Shown here in pieces: positions 62,583-64,000 of a stretch of 64,000 nucleotides of DNA; within the stretch, counting starts at the first letter, position 1, and the number at the start of each line of letters is the position of its first letter. Under the pieces are notes generated by a model that saw only the letters and a program-made list of their open reading frames with translations, had not been told where the DNA came from and did no database searches. This stretch comes from an uncultured Aquimarina sp. GTDB lineage: Bacteria; Bacteroidota; Bacteroidia; Flavobacteriales; Flavobacteriaceae. The stretch lies in contig NZ_CANMED010000002.1 in the NCBI RefSeq assembly GCF_947496855.1, forward strand, positions 248,001 through 312,000. Direction: 5' to 3'. The position numbers and the translations under genes are program-made.

Positions 62583-63278
62583 TTAGATAGTTTTTAAGTA
62601 TAAATCTTGTAATTGAGTTGCATTAATAGTCTCCGTGTTAGAAGTATGTACCAATTGTCCTTCTTTCATAATACCGATTTTGGTTCCTACGTTTACTGCA
62701 TTAAAAATGTCATGAGTAGCCATAAAAATTGCTTTACCATCATTGCTTAATTCTTTGCAAATTTTGGTGAACTCAAGTGTAGCTTTAGGGTCTAAACCTG
62801 AGATGGGTTCATCCATGAAGATGTAATCCGCATTTTTAGAAAGTGCAATGGCGATACCAACTTTCTGTCTCATCCCTTTAGAATAAGAGGATAATTTATT
62901 TTGATGTGCGTTTTCTTGTAATCCAGCTTTTGATAAAAAGTCAGAAAGTTCTTTATTGGCGTATTTAAAACCAGCCAATCTGCTGAAAAAATTTAAGTTT
63001 TCAATACCCGACAGATTCCCATACAATTGTACAACTTCAGGGATGTAAGCAATCATTTTGGTAGTTTTATTACTAGTAGGCGTAACAGTAATTCCATTGA
63101 TTAAAGCTTCGCCGCTTGTGGATTGAATTAGGCCTAAAAATAGATTGATTGTTGTTGTTTTTCCTGCACCATTTTGACCTAGTAAACAAAATATTTCTCC
63201 TTTATCAACAGATAAATTCAATTGACTAAGTGCCTGGTGCTTACCGTATGTTTTGGTAAGATTGATTGCTTTCAGCAT
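62583..63278 (-). CDS. ABC transporter ATP-binding protein
   Basis: 231 residues. Walker A: LLGQNGAGKTTTIN; signature: YSKGMRQKVGIAIAL; Walker B: YIFMDEPISGLD; switch His in FMATHDIFN. Belongs to the ABC-2 type (NatA/YhaQ-like) group. It is 24 bp upstream of the TonB receptor and energises the two downstream permeases. Confidence 0.93.
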   Translation of the reverse strand: MLKAINLTKTYGKHQALSQLNLSVDKGEIFCLLGQNGAGKTTTINLFLGLIQSTSGEALINGITVTPTSNKTTKMIAYIPEVVQLYGNLSGIENLNFFSRLAGFKYANKELSDFLSKAGLQENAHQNKLSSYSKGMRQKVGIAIALSKNADYIFMDEPISGLDPKATLEFTKICKELSNDGKAIFMATHDIFNAVNVGTKIGIMKEGQLVHTSNTETINATQLQDLYLKTI

Positions 63279-63528
63279 ATGTATATGTAAAAAAATAAGT
63301 TTGACGATTCGTGTTTTAAACTCAATTATTAAAGACGAAAATCGAGTTGTATTGAAAATATCTTATTGTGTAGTGTGTTCTATTGTAGACTATAAATACA
63401 TTATTATTATACTTTTTCCAGCTACTTCATAATAATTATGAGTGCTAATAATAAAAATGGAATAAATAATTGATTCACGAATACAAATTCGTGTCTTAAA
63501 TAGATTTTAATAACAAGAGATACATCCT

Positions 63529-63834
63529 TTAAGTAAGAGGTGGAGGCTTATTATAAATATAAGCTGGAGAAAGAATCTTTTCTTGTGGAGCATTGTATTG
63601 GGTTACTACAACAAATGAGCTGGGTATACTTTTACCTTCAATTTCTATGTAGAAATTATCATCATTGACTAGATCAAACTGATGAGAATCAACTATAATA
63701 TCGCAAATTTCACAAGAAATAGGAGTGTCGTCATCCGATAGATGACTCAAGGCATGCAAGCTTGTGACCCTCGGAACAAGGAATGACACTGTAAAAAACA
63801 GAGCAATTACATATGTAAGTACACGTTTGTGCAT
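63529..63834 (-). CDS. Small exported protein with Cys-x2-Cys
   Basis: 101 residues with a signal peptide (MHKRVLTYVIALFFTVSFLVPRV). The mature part has HALSHLSDDDTPISCEICDIIVDSHQFD, a His-rich patch and CEIC pair that may bind metal. The end NKPPPL is proline-rich. It is separated from the ABC ATPase by a gene-free 63279-63528. Such genes often sit beside TonB receptors and metal transporters in flavobacteria. Confidence 0.72.
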   Translation of the reverse strand: MHKRVLTYVIALFFTVSFLVPRVTSLHALSHLSDDDTPISCEICDIIVDSHQFDLVNDDNFYIEIEGKSIPSSFVVVTQYNAPQEKILSPAYIYNKPPPLT

Positions 63835-64000
63835 GTTCGCAATATTAGAAATAATAAAATAGGTTTTTTTTATTTTAACAAAATTTTAAATTATTCATTA
63901 GGTTTTATTTAAGCAATTCCGAGAAGTTTCGTCTTACTTTCATAAAAAAACGCTAATGATTAAAAAATCATTACTTCCGATAAAATAAAGCAGTTTGAAT

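Noticed and set aside
1-64000. tRNA, rRNA, IS elements, integrases or prophage genes
   Set aside because: No supporting sequence was seen by eye. A tRNAscan or ISfinder run would be needed for certainty.

Overview
The window is AT-rich DNA from a member of the Bacteroidota, most likely a marine Flavobacteriaceae (Aquimarina-like). The basis is the fused ccoN-ccoO cbb3 oxidase, TonB receptor with carboxypeptidase-like N-terminus, PL7 alginate-lyase-like lipoprotein, TAnnTTTG-type promoter boxes and A-rich leaders instead of Shine-Dalgarno sites. No rRNA, tRNA, IS element, integrase or CRISPR array was found.

Layout. 1-11.4 kb: a microaerobic respiration block, with a PAS histidine kinase, a response regulator fused to a Crp-type DNA-binding module, a universal stress protein (USP), hemN, and the minus-strand operon ccoS-ccoNO-ccoQ-ccoP-ccoG-ccoH-TauE-like. 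11.4-24.1 kb: an accessory island (DUF695, Rrf2 plus alpha/beta hydrolase operon, LytTR, CPBP protease, secreted orphans, LRR, SUKH-like, PL7) with cassette-like intergenic sequences, ending in a tandem array of four near-identical 28-residue cationic peptide genes and a 49-residue relative. 24.2-34.7 kb: ccoI, then six USP genes, an eRF1-like protein, a lipoprotein and a D-2-hydroxyacid dehydrogenase. 34.7-41.4 kb: sulfur handling (two YeeE/YedE halves, DUF2892, rhodanese, metallo-beta-lactamase/rhodanese fusion, TauE) with two Crp/Fnr regulators and a broken methyltransferase. 41.4-44.5 kb: USP-cardiolipin synthase-patatin-Crp operon. 44.5-57 kb: small or unknown proteins, a putative FAD amine oxidase cluster, YitT, PII/CutA-like, an RsiV-like lipoprotein, an SbtA-like permease and an aspartoacylase-like enzyme. 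57-64 kb: ABC ATPase, TonB receptor and two ABC permeases in one minus-strand operon.

How it fits together. Eight promoters (kinase, USPs, ccoS operon, the ccoI/USP divergent region, USP-cls operon) carry a TGA-N6-TCA palindrome centred 29.5 bp (30.5 in one case) upstream of a TAnnTTT(G/A) box. The sulfur genes carry instead GTAAC-N4-GTTAC at the same distance. This predicts two Crp/Fnr regulons, one for low oxygen and one for sulfur, with regulators encoded in the window. A third set of promoters at 52-55 kb shares a 27-bp AT-rich element.

The most novel items are the peptide array (23.27-24.06 kb) and the three sets of geometrically constrained promoters.
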